Part shown: piece after piece, positions 42,124 through 50,976 of the stretch | Position numbering within the stretch: the first letter of the stretch is position 1 | Layout: every line of letters starts with the position of its first letter | From: Cyanobium sp. CZS25K | Lineage (GTDB): Bacteria; Cyanobacteriota; Cyanobacteriia; PCC-6307; Cyanobiaceae | Assembly (NCBI GenBank): GCA_030373325.1 | Contig: JAUCZB010000001.1 | Coordinates: forward strand, 305,723-369,722 | Direction: 5' to 3' | Length of the DNA stretch: 64,000 bases | Notes under the pieces: model-generated | Seen by the model: only the letters and a program-made list of their open reading frames with translations | Told to the model about the DNA's origin: nothing | Databases searched by the model: none | Translations under genes and position numbers: made by a program

Positions 42124-44001
42124 ATGGCGCGCACCCGAACCATCCACGTCCTCGTGGTGGCCCTGCTGGCCTGGGTGGGGATCAGCTCCGGCTGGCCGGG
42201 GCCCCGGATGAGGGTCTGGGAGCGGGGCGTGGAGCAGCAGTTGCTGCTGCTGCGAGGGGCGCGGCGACCTCCAGGGAATGTGGTGCTGGTCGCGGTCGAT
42301 GACGCCACCCTGCAGCAGGGCGACTGGTTCGAGGAGGAGGGCCGGATCCCCGAATGGGCCAGGGGCGTCGGCAGCCTGCCCTGGCCCCGCGCCACCTACG
42401 GCATGGTGGCCGAGAAGCTGCTGCAGGCCGGTGCCAGCGCCGTGGCCGTCAACGTGGTCTTCGAGGGGCCCAGTGGCAAGGGCGCTGCCGATGACGATGC
42501 CCTGGAGCTGCGGTTGCGGCGCTACCCCGGCCGGGTCGCCCTGGCGGCCGAGATGCTCGAGTCCAACGACGCCCAGGGGGCCGGCTCGCTCACTTTCGTG
42601 CGGCCGGAGCGCTTCCTCTCCGCCATCGGCGGCACCGGCGCCCTCGGACTCACCAACATCCTCGCCGGCACCTCCAGCGAGGCCAGCCGCCATCCGGAGG
42701 CTTACGCCAGCGGCGTGCTCCCTGCCCGGGGCGCCGAAGGGCACAGCGCTCTCTCCTCCACCCTGCTGCGGCTGGGGGGGCAGCGGAGCCGTCAGGACGA
42801 CCGCCTCAGTTCCCTCAACTTCTATGGGCCGGAGGGCAGCTTCCGGCGCCTGCCGGCCTGGGAGGTGCTCGACCCCGAGCGCTGGAAGAACCATCCCCTG
42901 CGCAGCAGCCTGGCGGGTTCGCTGGTGTTGCTCGGCCCCGTGGTCGCCCAGGGGGCCGATGGCTACCCCACCCCCTTCGGCAGCCTGTCGGGACTGGAGG
43001 TGCTGGCCACCGCCACGGCCAACACCCTCCAGGGGGACGGCCTGCAGCCCTGGCCCCGCAGCGCCCCGGCCCGGGCCCTGCTGGCCCTGGTGCCGATGCT
43101 GATCGTGCTGGCCGCGGCCCGGCGCCGCTCGAACCTGCGCGGGCGGCTGGTGCTGGTGGCCCTGATGCTGGTCCTCCAGGCCACTGTCGTCGCCGTGGCC
43201 CTGCAGCAGGCCAACCGCTGGCTGCCGCTGCTGGCGCCCTCCTCGGGCCTGGTCCTGCTGGGCCTGCTCTACGGGGGGGATGCCTACCTGCGGGAGGGGC
43301 AGGAGCGGCGACGCCTGCGCCGCACCTTCGAGCGCTATGTGGCCCCCGGCGTGGTGGCGGAGATTCTTTCCGATCCGGAATCGGCCCAGGGCATCCTGCG
43401 CGGCCGCCTGCTCGAGGTGACCGTGCTGATGACCGACATCAAGGGGTTCACCGTGCTCACCAAGCAGCGCAGCGGCGAGGGCCAGAGCGAGCTGCACGTG
43501 TGCCAGCTCAATGAATACCTTGCCGCCATGGTGGAGGTGGTCATGGACCATGGCGGCACCATCGACAAGTTCATCGGCGACGCGGTGATGGCCGTCTTTG
43601 GATCGCCGGTGAGCCGGGGGGTGGCCGAGGAAGCCAGCCAGGGGGTGCGCTGCGCCCTGGCGATGCGGGCGGCCCTCGCTGGCCTCAACGAGGACTGGGC
43701 CCGGCGGGGCATCGCCACCCTCGACAACGGTGTCGGCCTGGCCAGTGGTCAGGTGATGGTGGGCCAGATCGGCAGTCCCAAGCGGATGGAATTCACCGTG
43801 ATCGGCGACACGGTGAACCTGGCCGCCCGGCTGGAATCGGTGACCCGTCAGGTGGATGCCTCGGTGCTCTTCGATGCCGCCACCGCCGATCTGCTGGCGA
43901 AGGACCCGGCTCTGGCGGTGGTGTCGATGGGCTGCCAGCCCGTCAAGAGCCTGGGCGAGGTGGAGGTGTTCACGGCCACGGCGGGTCAGGCTTCGAGGTA
44001 A
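42124..44001 (+). CDS. CHASE2 - class III nucleotide cyclase (copy 2)
   Basis: A 625-residue membrane cyclase with an N-terminal helix (LVVALLAWVGISSGW), CHASE2 domain (about 30-310), three membrane helices (about 315-395) and cyclase domain (about 420-600). Metal aspartates are in VLMTDIKGF and KFIGDAVMAVFG; the Lys of DKFIGD and Thr of EFTVIGD fit adenylate cyclases; VNLAARL supplies the catalytic Asn and Arg. All class III key positions therefore look intact. It is divergent from the CNB-patatin gene, and its 3' end overlaps the convergent speA by 16 bases. Confidence 0.9.
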   Translation: MARTRTIHVLVVALLAWVGISSGWPGPRMRVWERGVEQQLLLLRGARRPPGNVVLVAVDDATLQQGDWFEEEGRIPEWARGVGSLPWPRATYGMVAEKLLQAGASAVAVNVVFEGPSGKGAADDDALELRLRRYPGRVALAAEMLESNDAQGAGSLTFVRPERFLSAIGGTGALGLTNILAGTSSEASRHPEAYASGVLPARGAEGHSALSSTLLRLGGQRSRQDDRLSSLNFYGPEGSFRRLPAWEVLDPERWKNHPLRSSLAGSLVLLGPVVAQGADGYPTPFGSLSGLEVLATATANTLQGDGLQPWPRSAPARALLALVPMLIVLAAARRRSNLRGRLVLVALMLVLQATVVAVALQQANRWLPLLAPSSGLVLLGLLYGGDAYLREGQERRRLRRTFERYVAPGVVAEILSDPESAQGILRGRLLEVTVLMTDIKGFTVLTKQRSGEGQSELHVCQLNEYLAAMVEVVMDHGGTIDKFIGDAVMAVFGSPVSRGVAEEASQGVRCALAMRAALAGLNEDWARRGIATLDNGVGLASGQVMVGQIGSPKRMEFTVIGDTVNLAARLESVTRQVDASVLFDAATADLLAKDPALAVVSMGCQPVKSLGEVEVFTATAGQASR

Positions 44002-46007
44002 GTCGTCTGCTCCAGGCTGGCCCGCAGGTGGGCCATCAGACGACGGGCATCGCTGATGGCCAGGTCGCCCCGCCCGATCGCCTGCTCGCTGGCCAGGCGC
44101 AGGCGCTCCAGCAGCAGGTCGGGATCGTGCTCCATCGCCTCGAGCACCTCGGCGTTGGTGTTGCCCCGCACCACGTGGTCGACCCGGTAGCCACCGCCGG
44201 CCGCCAGGCGGATGTGCACCGCGTTGGTGCTGCCGAACAGGTTGTGCAGGTTGCCCATCACCTCCTGGTAGGCGCCGCCCAGGAACAGCCCGATCCAGTA
44301 GGGCTCGCCGGGCCGCAGGCCGTGGAGCTCCAGCAGGGGCTTGACCTGGCCACGATCGATGAAGCGGGCGATCTTGCCGTCGGAATCGCAGGTGAGGTCG
44401 GCGAAGCTGCCCAGCCGGGTGGGGCGTTCATCGAGTCGGTGGATCGGCAGCACCGGAAAGAGCTGGTCGATCGCCCAGGTGTCCGGCGCCGAGCGGAACA
44501 CCGAGAGGTTGGCGTAGTAGGTGCCGGCCAGCGCCGCCGGCAGGGCCTGCAGCTCCTGGGGGATCACGGTGCCTGTGGGCAGACCCTCCAGCTGGCGGGC
44601 GATGGCCAGGCAGCTCGCCCAGGTGAGCCGCTCGGCGGTGGCGCGCTCCGGCAGGCTCAGGTAGCCGAGCCGGAAGGCATTGAGGGCGTCCTCCTTGAAC
44701 TTGAGGGCATCGTTCCAGGCCTCCTGCAGCCGCTCCACCACCGGCCGCTCGCCGCTGTCGTCCGCCTCGACGCCCCCCTCCACGCCCCCCGCCGCGGCGA
44801 TGGCGGCGATCACCCCGTGGGTGTCACGCAGGTTGCGCAGGATCAGGGCCTCGCCTTCGGCGGGCGGGGGCACCGCCTCGCTGTGGCCGCCGGCCCCGAG
44901 CACATCGAAGACGAGCACGCTGAAGTGGCTGGCGATCGCCCGGCCGCTCTCGCTCACCAGCGTCGGGGGGCGGACGCCGTGGGGCTCGCAGCACTCCCGG
45001 ATCGTGGCGACGACGTCGTTGGCGTAGTTCTGCAGCGAGTAGTTGGTGGAGGCGGCGGTGGCGGTGCGGCTGCCGTCGTAGTCGATGCCCAGTCCCCCGC
45101 CCACGTCGAGGAAGCCCATCGGGGCCCCCAGGCGGGTGAGCTCGGTGTAGATCTGGCCGGCCTCCTGCAGGGCGTCCTTGAGGACGGCGATGTCGTTGAT
45201 CTGGCTGCCGATGTGGAAGTGCAGCAGGCGCAGGTCGTCGAGCAGGCCCGCCTCCCGCAGGCGCTCCACCGTGGTGAGCACATCGGGGATCGAGAGGCCG
45301 AACTTGGCCCGCTCGCCCACCGAGCTGCCCCAGCGTCCCGTGCTGCGGGCCGAGAGCTTGGCCCGGATGCCGATGAACGGGGCCCCGCCCAGGGCGCTGC
45401 TGGCGGCGATGATCCGCTCCACCTCGTCGGGCTGCTCGATCACCACCACCGGCTGGCGCCCGAGGCGCCGGGCCAGGATCGCCGTCTCGATGTAGCGGCG
45501 GTCCTTGTAGCCGTTGCAGATCAGCAGGGCGTCAGGGTCGTCGAGCAGGGACAGGGCAATCAGCAGCTCGGCCTTGCTGCCCGCCTCCAGGCCGAAGTGC
45601 CAGCGGCGGCCGCTTTCCACCAGCTGCTCCACCACGTGGCGCTGCTGGTTGCACTTCACCGGGAACACGCCCTGGTAGCGGCCGTCGTAGCCGTACTGGG
45701 CGATGGCCCGCTCGAAGGCGCCGTGGAGGCGTTCGAGCCGGTCCTCGAGGATGTCGTCGAAGCGGATCAGCAGCGGCAGGGTCAGGTCGCGCCCCTGCAG
45801 CTCCCGCACCAGCTCCACCAGATCGAGGGCGCCGCCGCGGTCGCCGCGGGGCTGCACCATCACGTGGCCGCGGGCGCCCACGCCGAAGTAGGGGTCGCCC
45901 CAGCGGTCGAGTCCGTAGAGGGCGGCCCCGTCGGCGGCGCTCCAGGCGTCGGCCCGCTTGGAGGGGTCGGCCGCCGGAAGGCCGCTGGGGGGATCGGCGA
46001 GCACCAT
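43986..46007 (-). CDS. speA: Biosynthetic arginine decarboxylase
   Basis: PLP-dependent enzyme converting arginine to agmatine, the first step of polyamine synthesis. The 673-residue protein is full length, with the PLP lysine in FPVKCNQQ, the HFHIGSQ strand, the GGGLGIDYDGS phosphate-binding loop and C-terminal LFLGGAYQEVMGNLHNLFG. It starts at ATG 46007, divergent from ndk, the conserved arrangement in marine picocyanobacteria. It is convergent with CHASE2-cyclase copy 2, whose end it overlaps. Confidence 0.97.
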   Translation of the reverse strand: MVLADPPSGLPAADPSKRADAWSAADGAALYGLDRWGDPYFGVGARGHVMVQPRGDRGGALDLVELVRELQGRDLTLPLLIRFDDILEDRLERLHGAFERAIAQYGYDGRYQGVFPVKCNQQRHVVEQLVESGRRWHFGLEAGSKAELLIALSLLDDPDALLICNGYKDRRYIETAILARRLGRQPVVVIEQPDEVERIIAASSALGGAPFIGIRAKLSARSTGRWGSSVGERAKFGLSIPDVLTTVERLREAGLLDDLRLLHFHIGSQINDIAVLKDALQEAGQIYTELTRLGAPMGFLDVGGGLGIDYDGSRTATAASTNYSLQNYANDVVATIRECCEPHGVRPPTLVSESGRAIASHFSVLVFDVLGAGGHSEAVPPPAEGEALILRNLRDTHGVIAAIAAAGGVEGGVEADDSGERPVVERLQEAWNDALKFKEDALNAFRLGYLSLPERATAERLTWASCLAIARQLEGLPTGTVIPQELQALPAALAGTYYANLSVFRSAPDTWAIDQLFPVLPIHRLDERPTRLGSFADLTCDSDGKIARFIDRGQVKPLLELHGLRPGEPYWIGLFLGGAYQEVMGNLHNLFGSTNAVHIRLAAGGGYRVDHVVRGNTNAEVLEAMEHDPDLLLERLRLASEQAIGRGDLAISDARRLMAHLRASLEQTTYLEA

Positions 46008-46136
46008 GGGTCCCTGGGGTGGCTCTGCACTGCCGCTGGAATCTAGTCAGCCTGCTTGGGCGCTCCGGGGTGGCGTGGTCGCTTGCCAAGGGGGAGGGCC
46101 GGCGCAGACGATGGCCCCATCCCCTGAACCATTTCC

Positions 46137-46595
46137 ATGGCCACCGAACGCACCTTCCTCGCCATCAAGCCCGACGGGGTGCAGCGGGGCCTGGTGGGCG
46201 AGATCCTCGGCCGCTTCGAAGCCAAGGGCTTCAAGCTGGTGGGCCTGAAGCAGCTGGTGCCCAGCCGGGAACTGGCCGAAAGCCATTACGGCGTGCACCG
46301 GGAGCGTCCCTTCTTCGCCGGTCTGGTGGACTTCATCACCAGCGGCCCGGTGGTGGCCATGGTTTGGGAAGGGGACGGCGTGATCGCCTCCGCCCGCACA
46401 TTGATAGGCGCCACCAAGCCCCTGGAGGCCGAGCCCGGCACCATCCGTGGCGATCTGGCGGTGAACATCGGCCGCAATGTCATCCACGGCTCCGATGCGC
46501 CGGAAACGGCTGTGTTCGAGATCGGCCTCTGGTTCCAGCCCTCCGAGCTCTGCGAGTGGACGCCGGCCGACCAGGTGTGGCGGGTCGAAGGTTGA
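46137..46595 (+). CDS. ndk: Nucleoside diphosphate kinase
   Basis: Transfers phosphate among NTPs and NDPs through a phosphohistidine. The 152-residue protein is complete, with active-site H117 in NVIHGSD and the usual [15 protein letters not shown] start. The last 178 bases before its final codons (46411-46588) occur again, identically, at 50053-50230. Just upstream of that junction the intact gene uses TTG ATA where the copy has CTG ATC; ATA is rare in this GC-rich DNA, which marks a possible recombination edge. It ends RVEG rather than the RVEP of the copy. Confidence 0.96.
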   Translation: MATERTFLAIKPDGVQRGLVGEILGRFEAKGFKLVGLKQLVPSRELAESHYGVHRERPFFAGLVDFITSGPVVAMVWEGDGVIASARTLIGATKPLEAEPGTIRGDLAVNIGRNVIHGSDAPETAVFEIGLWFQPSELCEWTPADQVWRVEG

Positions 46596-46600
46596 GCGCG

Positions 46601-46625
46601 GGCTGGGCTGAAGCCCAGCCGATTC
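46601..46625 (+). terminator. Stem-loop after ndk
   Basis: GGCTGGGC and GCCCAGCC pair perfectly around a TGAA loop, 5 bases past the ndk stop, followed by GATTCTTT. This is a plausible intrinsic terminator, though the T run is short. Confidence 0.5.
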
Positions 46626-46639
46626 TTTCCAGACTGGGC

Positions 46640-46745
46640 CCAGTTTTCCGACCCTTCGAGTGGTTCGCCACCAGCCACCACCGCAAGGGGGTGCCGCTGG
46701 CGGCCATCGCCGCCGGGGTGCTGGCAGGAATGCTCCTGGGCCTGG
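46640..46745 (+). pseudogene. Possible thiO 3' remnant (glycine oxidase C-terminus)
   Basis: A plus-strand frame reads FATSHHRKGVPLAAIAAGVL, closely resembling LATGHHRNGVLLAAITGEL near the C-terminus of ThiO encoded at 52744-53898. It has no start and is followed by unrelated sequence. It lies just after the ndk terminator, so it marks another rearrangement edge between ndk and thiO. The stretch 46746-46905 holds nothing else recognisable. Confidence 0.45.
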
Positions 46746-46905
46746 AATGTAAACCCCGAGCTGATCGAATTTTCCGTGGGGGCGCTTTAGTGCAGTGGGG
46801 AAGACACGGCCCTTCGTTGAAGGAAAGTGTTTCAGCTGAAAACGAGGCCAAGGAAAGCGAGGCCAAGATGTAATCACACAGCTCAAGGTTGAGTGTGCCA
46901 CGCAC

Positions 46906-48348
46906 TCATGCCTGGCAATGCAACGCCAGGGCTGTACGGATCGCTGCTGCAATGGCCCCCTCGATCCAGCGGCGGAGATAGAGGTCGCAAGCGTCATTGG
47001 CGAAATAAATACGCCCCATTGGGCGGATCAAGTCGTTGAACATCGGACCGCTCATCTCCAAAGGGCGGAATAGGGGGCCGATGCCGCCCGACCAGGGATC
47101 CTGGGACCAGTCGTGGCTCATCCCCCACTCATAGCTTTCGGCAGCGGCCGGATGGATTTTGCAGAGATCCTCGAGCGCCTGGGCCAGCCTCTGCTCCTCG
47201 GTGAGAGGAGAGAAGGCGGCGCTGTCGTTCTCCCAGGCGTAGGACACCAGTAGCATTCCGCGACCTCCCTGAAGATCCTGCCCGGCGGGTGTATAGACGA
47301 TGCTTCGAATGCCGAGGTCGGTCAGGGTTGAGCCATGGCTGATGCCATCCAGCGTTTCCCACCAGCGCCAGCGGAACTGCATAAAAATCTTGTGAGCCCG
47401 ACCGTAATAGCAATTTCGGATTGCATAACTCTTGGCAGGGTCAATACCACCAATTTCCATGGTTCGCATCAGACAGAATGGCAGGGTCATAATGCAGGCA
47501 TCGGCCTCCAGTAACTGGCGGTTGAAGGCAGCGCGATAGTGCACCACCACATCGCCAGCACCCTGCTCCACCCGCTCCACGGCACACCCGAGTCGAACCA
47601 CATCACCCAACAATGGCTCAAACGAGCTGATCAGGCGATCGGCTCCAGCTACAATGTATTCAAGATCATCAAAAAGATCAGCCCGATAATGCAGATACCA
47701 TTCAACCAGTGAAAAGTGATAACGGCCTTCAAGTCCCAGAAGAGGGCCCATCAGGGCCAGCTGTTTGGTGTTAAAGCCGGCATGCTTGAGGTATTGGATC
47801 AGCGACAAATTGTCGTAGTGCTCAACCAGCAGGGACCTTGCGGTGTCTTCGTCATGATTGTGAAACAGGCGATGCAGGGGGGCCAGGGTCTGGTCCAAAA
47901 GCTGTAGTGGCGTGGTCTGTAGGAAAAGCTGCTGAGCCAGTTCGGAGTCGGCGAAATCAGCGTTGCGAATCGTCTGGCCATGTAGATGCAAAAAGCTGGC
48001 GACGTTGTGGGTAGGAAACGGCGCCGTCTGGAGACCAAAAAGATCATGGATCAGGTACTGTCCCAGCCGGTGCTGACGCGGAAAACGCATCGCGCCATAT
48101 TCGGCGAAGAGCGCACCGGTCTGCATCCGATGGGTGTAGATGCGGCCGCCCATCCTGGGCCGCGCCTCCAGGATGGTGACCCGGTGGCCGGCACGGCGCA
48201 GCAGCCAAGCTGCCACGAGACCGGCGATACCAGCGCCGACGATCACAATGTGGAGACTGGATCTCTCCACTCGGGGAAGGCCTTCTTTCAGCAGGCCAAG
48301 CAGCTGCTCCGTAGAAAGCTCTCGAGCGGGCAGAGGGAAGGGGGCCAT
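46906..48348 (-). CDS. Flavin monoamine oxidase / L-amino-acid oxidase-like FAD enzyme
   Basis: A 480-residue FAD-dependent amine oxidase. The dinucleotide-binding motif is VIVGAGIAGLVAAWLLRRAG (about 35-54), followed by ARPRMGGRIYTH; the C-terminal FAD-contact block includes GRIYFANDACD. The substrate (monoamine, polyamine or amino acid) cannot be assigned. Its base composition is clearly lower in GC, with more A/T third positions than ndk or speA, which suggests transfer. It lies in the insert between ndk and the decayed IS element, 45 bases from the IS target duplication. Proximity to speA could link it to polyamine metabolism, but chance insertion is as likely. Confidence 0.88.
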   Translation of the reverse strand: MAPFPLPARELSTEQLLGLLKEGLPRVERSSLHIVIVGAGIAGLVAAWLLRRAGHRVTILEARPRMGGRIYTHRMQTGALFAEYGAMRFPRQHRLGQYLIHDLFGLQTAPFPTHNVASFLHLHGQTIRNADFADSELAQQLFLQTTPLQLLDQTLAPLHRLFHNHDEDTARSLLVEHYDNLSLIQYLKHAGFNTKQLALMGPLLGLEGRYHFSLVEWYLHYRADLFDDLEYIVAGADRLISSFEPLLGDVVRLGCAVERVEQGAGDVVVHYRAAFNRQLLEADACIMTLPFCLMRTMEIGGIDPAKSYAIRNCYYGRAHKIFMQFRWRWWETLDGISHGSTLTDLGIRSIVYTPAGQDLQGGRGMLLVSYAWENDSAAFSPLTEEQRLAQALEDLCKIHPAAAESYEWGMSHDWSQDPWSGGIGPLFRPLEMSGPMFNDLIRPMGRIYFANDACDLYLRRWIEGAIAAAIRTALALHCQA

Positions 48349-48392
48349 CCTGGCGGTCGAAGGATCTGGACAGGTCGAAGGCTCTGGACAGA

Positions 48393-49668
48393 GTTAGGGA
48401 AGCTCTGGTCCACAAGGTTGTAACCGATACCTGGGGTTTCGCAATGTTTGCAGGTGACATTCTTGGCTCACATCCAGTGAGGATCGGCCTGATTCCAGCT
48501 CTTTCGGACCATTCCCCCTGCCATTTGGGCTCCATTCTGGCTCCGTTGGGCACACCGCTGGTCCGATCATGTCCTGCATGGCAACGGATGACGCACAAGG
48601 AACAGATGGGTCAATGCGGCCAGCACGTTGACCTTGCAGCGGTTCTTGATCATGCCCAGCAGGCGAGTCTTCTGAAATCCAAACTGCTACTTGATGGCGC
48701 GGATCGGGTGCTCACCCTTTGCAAGGGCATGAGCCTTGGCTGTTCCGATCAGATCATCCAATCGCCCATCCGCTGTATTGGGCAGGGCTGGCCGCGGGCC
48801 TGGTCGCATGGCAATAGGAAAGGTGGTGGACTTGCCCTCAATTTCAGGGCGCTTCTCAATGCCTTGATAGCCGGCAACTGCTTCGCAGAAGCCTGCGGCT
48901 ACGGCGTTAACCACCTCTTCCTCACCATGGAGCAGCTCAGCTGCTGGGGTGAAGTCATGCACGTTGGCTGCCGTGGTCTCCACTGAGTGAATATGGCCTG
49001 AGTCTTTGTCGGCGCCGATGTTGATCTTCATCCCGGTTGCGAAGCCTTTGGCGTCGTGGTGGTAGCGCTGGCTGCCTTTCTTTGTCTGGTGCACCTCAAG
49101 ATGTCGTCCCCCAGCCTTGTTTTTGCTGGAGCTGGGAGCCGCGATCAAGGTGGCATCGATGATCGTTGCCTGCTTCATAGCTATACCGTTAAAATTGAGC
49201 TCGGCGTTCACCGGCTTGAAAATCTGCTCGCCCAGCTTCTGCTTTTCCAGCCAGTGCCGAAACGCGAGGATCGTGGTCTCCTTCGGGATGTGTTCGCTGA
49301 CGAGGTCGCTGCCGGCAAAGCGCCTATTGGTGGGCACTTCGATCAGGGCATCCTCCATCGCTGGATTGCTGAGTGAGTACCACGAATGCATCAGCTAGAT
49401 CTGCAGTATGGAGGCCAGCGGATAGGCCGGGCGACCACCTTTGGAGCTGGTTTTGGGATAGTGAGGTTTGATCAGATCGATGAGAGTCTTCCAGGGCACA
49501 ACCGCCTCCATTTCATCCAGAAAACGCTCATGCTTGGTGCTCTTTTTGGCCGTGGATTGCTCGTCATCACCGAACCCGAGCGGCTTGCCGCCCATGAACC
49601 CAGCCCTTACCTGCGATCACAGGGCCATTGCCCCATGATTGTGCTGGCTTTTCCAGAGTCTCTTGTTA
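48393..49668 (-). mobile_element. Decayed IS5-type insertion sequence with 4-bp target duplication
   Basis: GTTA at 48393-48396 and GTTA at 49665-49668 flank a 1268-bp element. Its ends share CTCTGG: GGGAAGCTCTGG inward from the left and AAGAGACTCTGG inward from the right, about 9 of 16 positions matching. Size, four-base duplication and transposase type fit the IS5 family. The transposase inside is interrupted by two stops, so the copy cannot move on its own. Confidence 0.65.
48570..49595 (-). pseudogene. IS5-family transposase, two in-frame nonsense codons
   Basis: The frame from ATG 49595 starts MGGKPLGFGDDEQ and reaches GGRPAYPLASILQI, then a TAG at 49395-49397 where the family has a His or Gln. 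It continues in the same frame as LMHSWYSLSNPAMEDALIEVP, includes the DDE-type segments ATIIDATLIAAPSSS and GMKINIGADKDSG, and meets a second TAG at 48687-48689 before the final QFGFQKTRLLGM segment. Apart from the two stops the frame is intact, so inactivation looks recent relative to general decay. A related fragment is at 59450-59666. Confidence 0.8.
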
Positions 49669-49879
49669 TAGGCCAGCTTGGCGAAATCAATACACGACCA
49701 GCAAGTGATCCCCATCCATCCGGTCGGTTGGCCGCGCTGGAGTCCAATCGGCTGGCGATGAACGCCTCCTGCCGCTTCAGCCTGGCGCCCAAGCGGCCGA
49801 CCTCATTGGCCACTGACGAACCTGCTGAGACAAAACAGCTAGTTGCCCCCGTCGTCTGATCGGACTCTCCCCAGGAGGG

Positions 49880-49978
49880 GGGCTTGACCCGGTCTGCAGG
49901 GGCGGTAGCCCCACCAGCGCTCCATCGGCCGCCAGCAGGCGACTTCCGGCAGCAGGGCGCTGAAGCCCTACTACTGCA
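49880..49978 (-). pseudogene. thiO internal fragment
   Basis: Minus-strand translation gives ALLPEVACWRPMERWWGYRP, which matches ELLPEAALWPPMERWWGFRP of ThiO at 52744-53898. Similarity is lost on both sides. Together with the ndk 3' copy 75 bases away it shows that a ndk/thiO junction was once present or imported here. From 49669 to 49879 I see nothing recognisable. Confidence 0.65.
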
Positions 49979-50043
49979 ACCGGCGTTGGGCCGCGGGGGG
50001 AGCCCGACGCCGAAGGCCGCCTTGGGGTAGAAATCCAGCTAGC

Positions 50044-50238
50044 TGATCGGTGCCACCAAGCCCCTGGAGGCCGAGCCCGGCACCATCCGTGGCGATCTGG
50101 CGGTGAACATCGGCCGCAATGTCATCCACGGCTCCGATGCGCCGGAAACGGCTGTGTTCGAGATCGGCCTCTGGTTCCAGCCCTCCGAGCTCTGCGAGTG
50201 GACGCCGGCCGACCAGGTGTGGCGGGTCGAGCCCTGAG
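50044..50238 (+). pseudogene. Second copy of the ndk 3' end
   Basis: Positions 50053-50230 are identical over 178 bases to 46411-46588 of ndk, encoding the final 60 residues including NVIHGSD and ending RVEP then TGA. No start or 5' half is present. Similarity extends slightly further upstream with synonymous changes (LIGATKP). The UUCG stem-loop that follows looks like the original ndk terminator, so this may be the ancestral 3' end, with the intact gene upstream created by recombination. Confidence 0.9.
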
Positions 50239-50248
50239 CGGCCATCCT

Positions 50249-50266
50249 GGGGACCTTCGGGTCCCC
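50249..50266 (+). terminator. UUCG stem-loop after the ndk copy
   Basis: GGGGACC-TTCG-GGTCCCC forms a 7-bp GC stem with a stable UUCG tetraloop. It lies between the ndk fragment and the FecR start at 50272. It may be the old ndk terminator; in its present place it would sit in the 5' leader of fecR and could affect translation. Confidence 0.5.
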
Positions 50267-50271
50267 TTCGC

Positions 50272-50976
50272 ATGGCGCAGCGCAGGAGCCTCCGGCATCC
50301 CAGGACGCTGACCCTGGTGGCGATCGCCCTGCTGGCGGCCCTTCTGGCTCTGGTTCTGCCCGGAGCCGGTGTCGTGTCCGGCGCCTCGGCGGCTCCCCGG
50401 GTGCCCCGGGTGGTGGAGGTGCCGTCCCGGCCGGCGTTCGTGATGCCGCCGGCGGCGCCGGAGCGGCCCGCCAGCGTCGGCCAGGTGCTGCGACCCTCCA
50501 CCGTGCTGCGTACCGAAAACCCTGGCCGGGTGCAGGTTCTGCTGGCGGATGGCCGCAGCTTCCGTCTGGGGGGCAACGCGCTGCTGCGGATCGAGCCGAG
50601 CCTTGTCGACCTGATCCGCGGCCGGATCATCGCCTGGATTGATCCAGGATCGAAGGGCAGCACACCGCTACGGGTCCGCACCCGGGTGGGCTCCGCCTCG
50701 ATCCAGGGCACCACGGTCTTCATCGAGGACACCCCCGAAAAGGTTCTCTTCCTGAGCTGGGAGGGGGATGTGGAGGTGCGCGCCGATGACGGCACCGTTC
50801 ATCGCCTGACCAGTGGCCAGTGCATGGAGGCCACGCCCGAGGGCTGGAAGGGGCCTCGCCGGATGACCGAAGCGGAGGTCCGACGGCGGCGGATGGACAG
50901 CGACCTGCTGAATGGCTTCGACGCCCCGATGCAGACCCTGCCGGTGATCGAGCGCGAACTCGGGCTGACCCCCTGA
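50272..50976 (+). CDS. FecR-domain exported protein coupled to a CHASE2-cyclase
   Basis: A 234-residue protein with an N-terminal signal or anchor helix (LTLVAIALLAALLALVL) and a FecR domain: VGQVLRPSTVLRTENPGRVQVLLADG, RLGGNALLRIE, TRVGSASIQGTTVFIE and LFLSWEGDVEV. It is likely periplasmic. Its TGA overlaps the ATG of the next gene (TGATG), so it is translated together with a CHASE2-cyclase whose sensor domain would face the same compartment. This pairing makes it a candidate ligand or regulator of the cyclase (inference). ATG 50272 gives the signal helix; longer frames run through the ndk fragment. Confidence 0.85.
   Translation: MAQRRSLRHPRTLTLVAIALLAALLALVLPGAGVVSGASAAPRVPRVVEVPSRPAFVMPPAAPERPASVGQVLRPSTVLRTENPGRVQVLLADGRSFRLGGNALLRIEPSLVDLIRGRIIAWIDPGSKGSTPLRVRTRVGSASIQGTTVFIEDTPEKVLFLSWEGDVEVRADDGTVHRLTSGQCMEATPEGWKGPRRMTEAEVRRRRMDSDLLNGFDAPMQTLPVIERELGLTP

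Noticed and set aside
49607..49813. 68-codon minus-strand frame upstream of the IS transposase
   Set aside because: A vague likeness to a transposase helper N-terminus did not hold up; there are no conserved motifs and it crosses the IS boundary at 49664.
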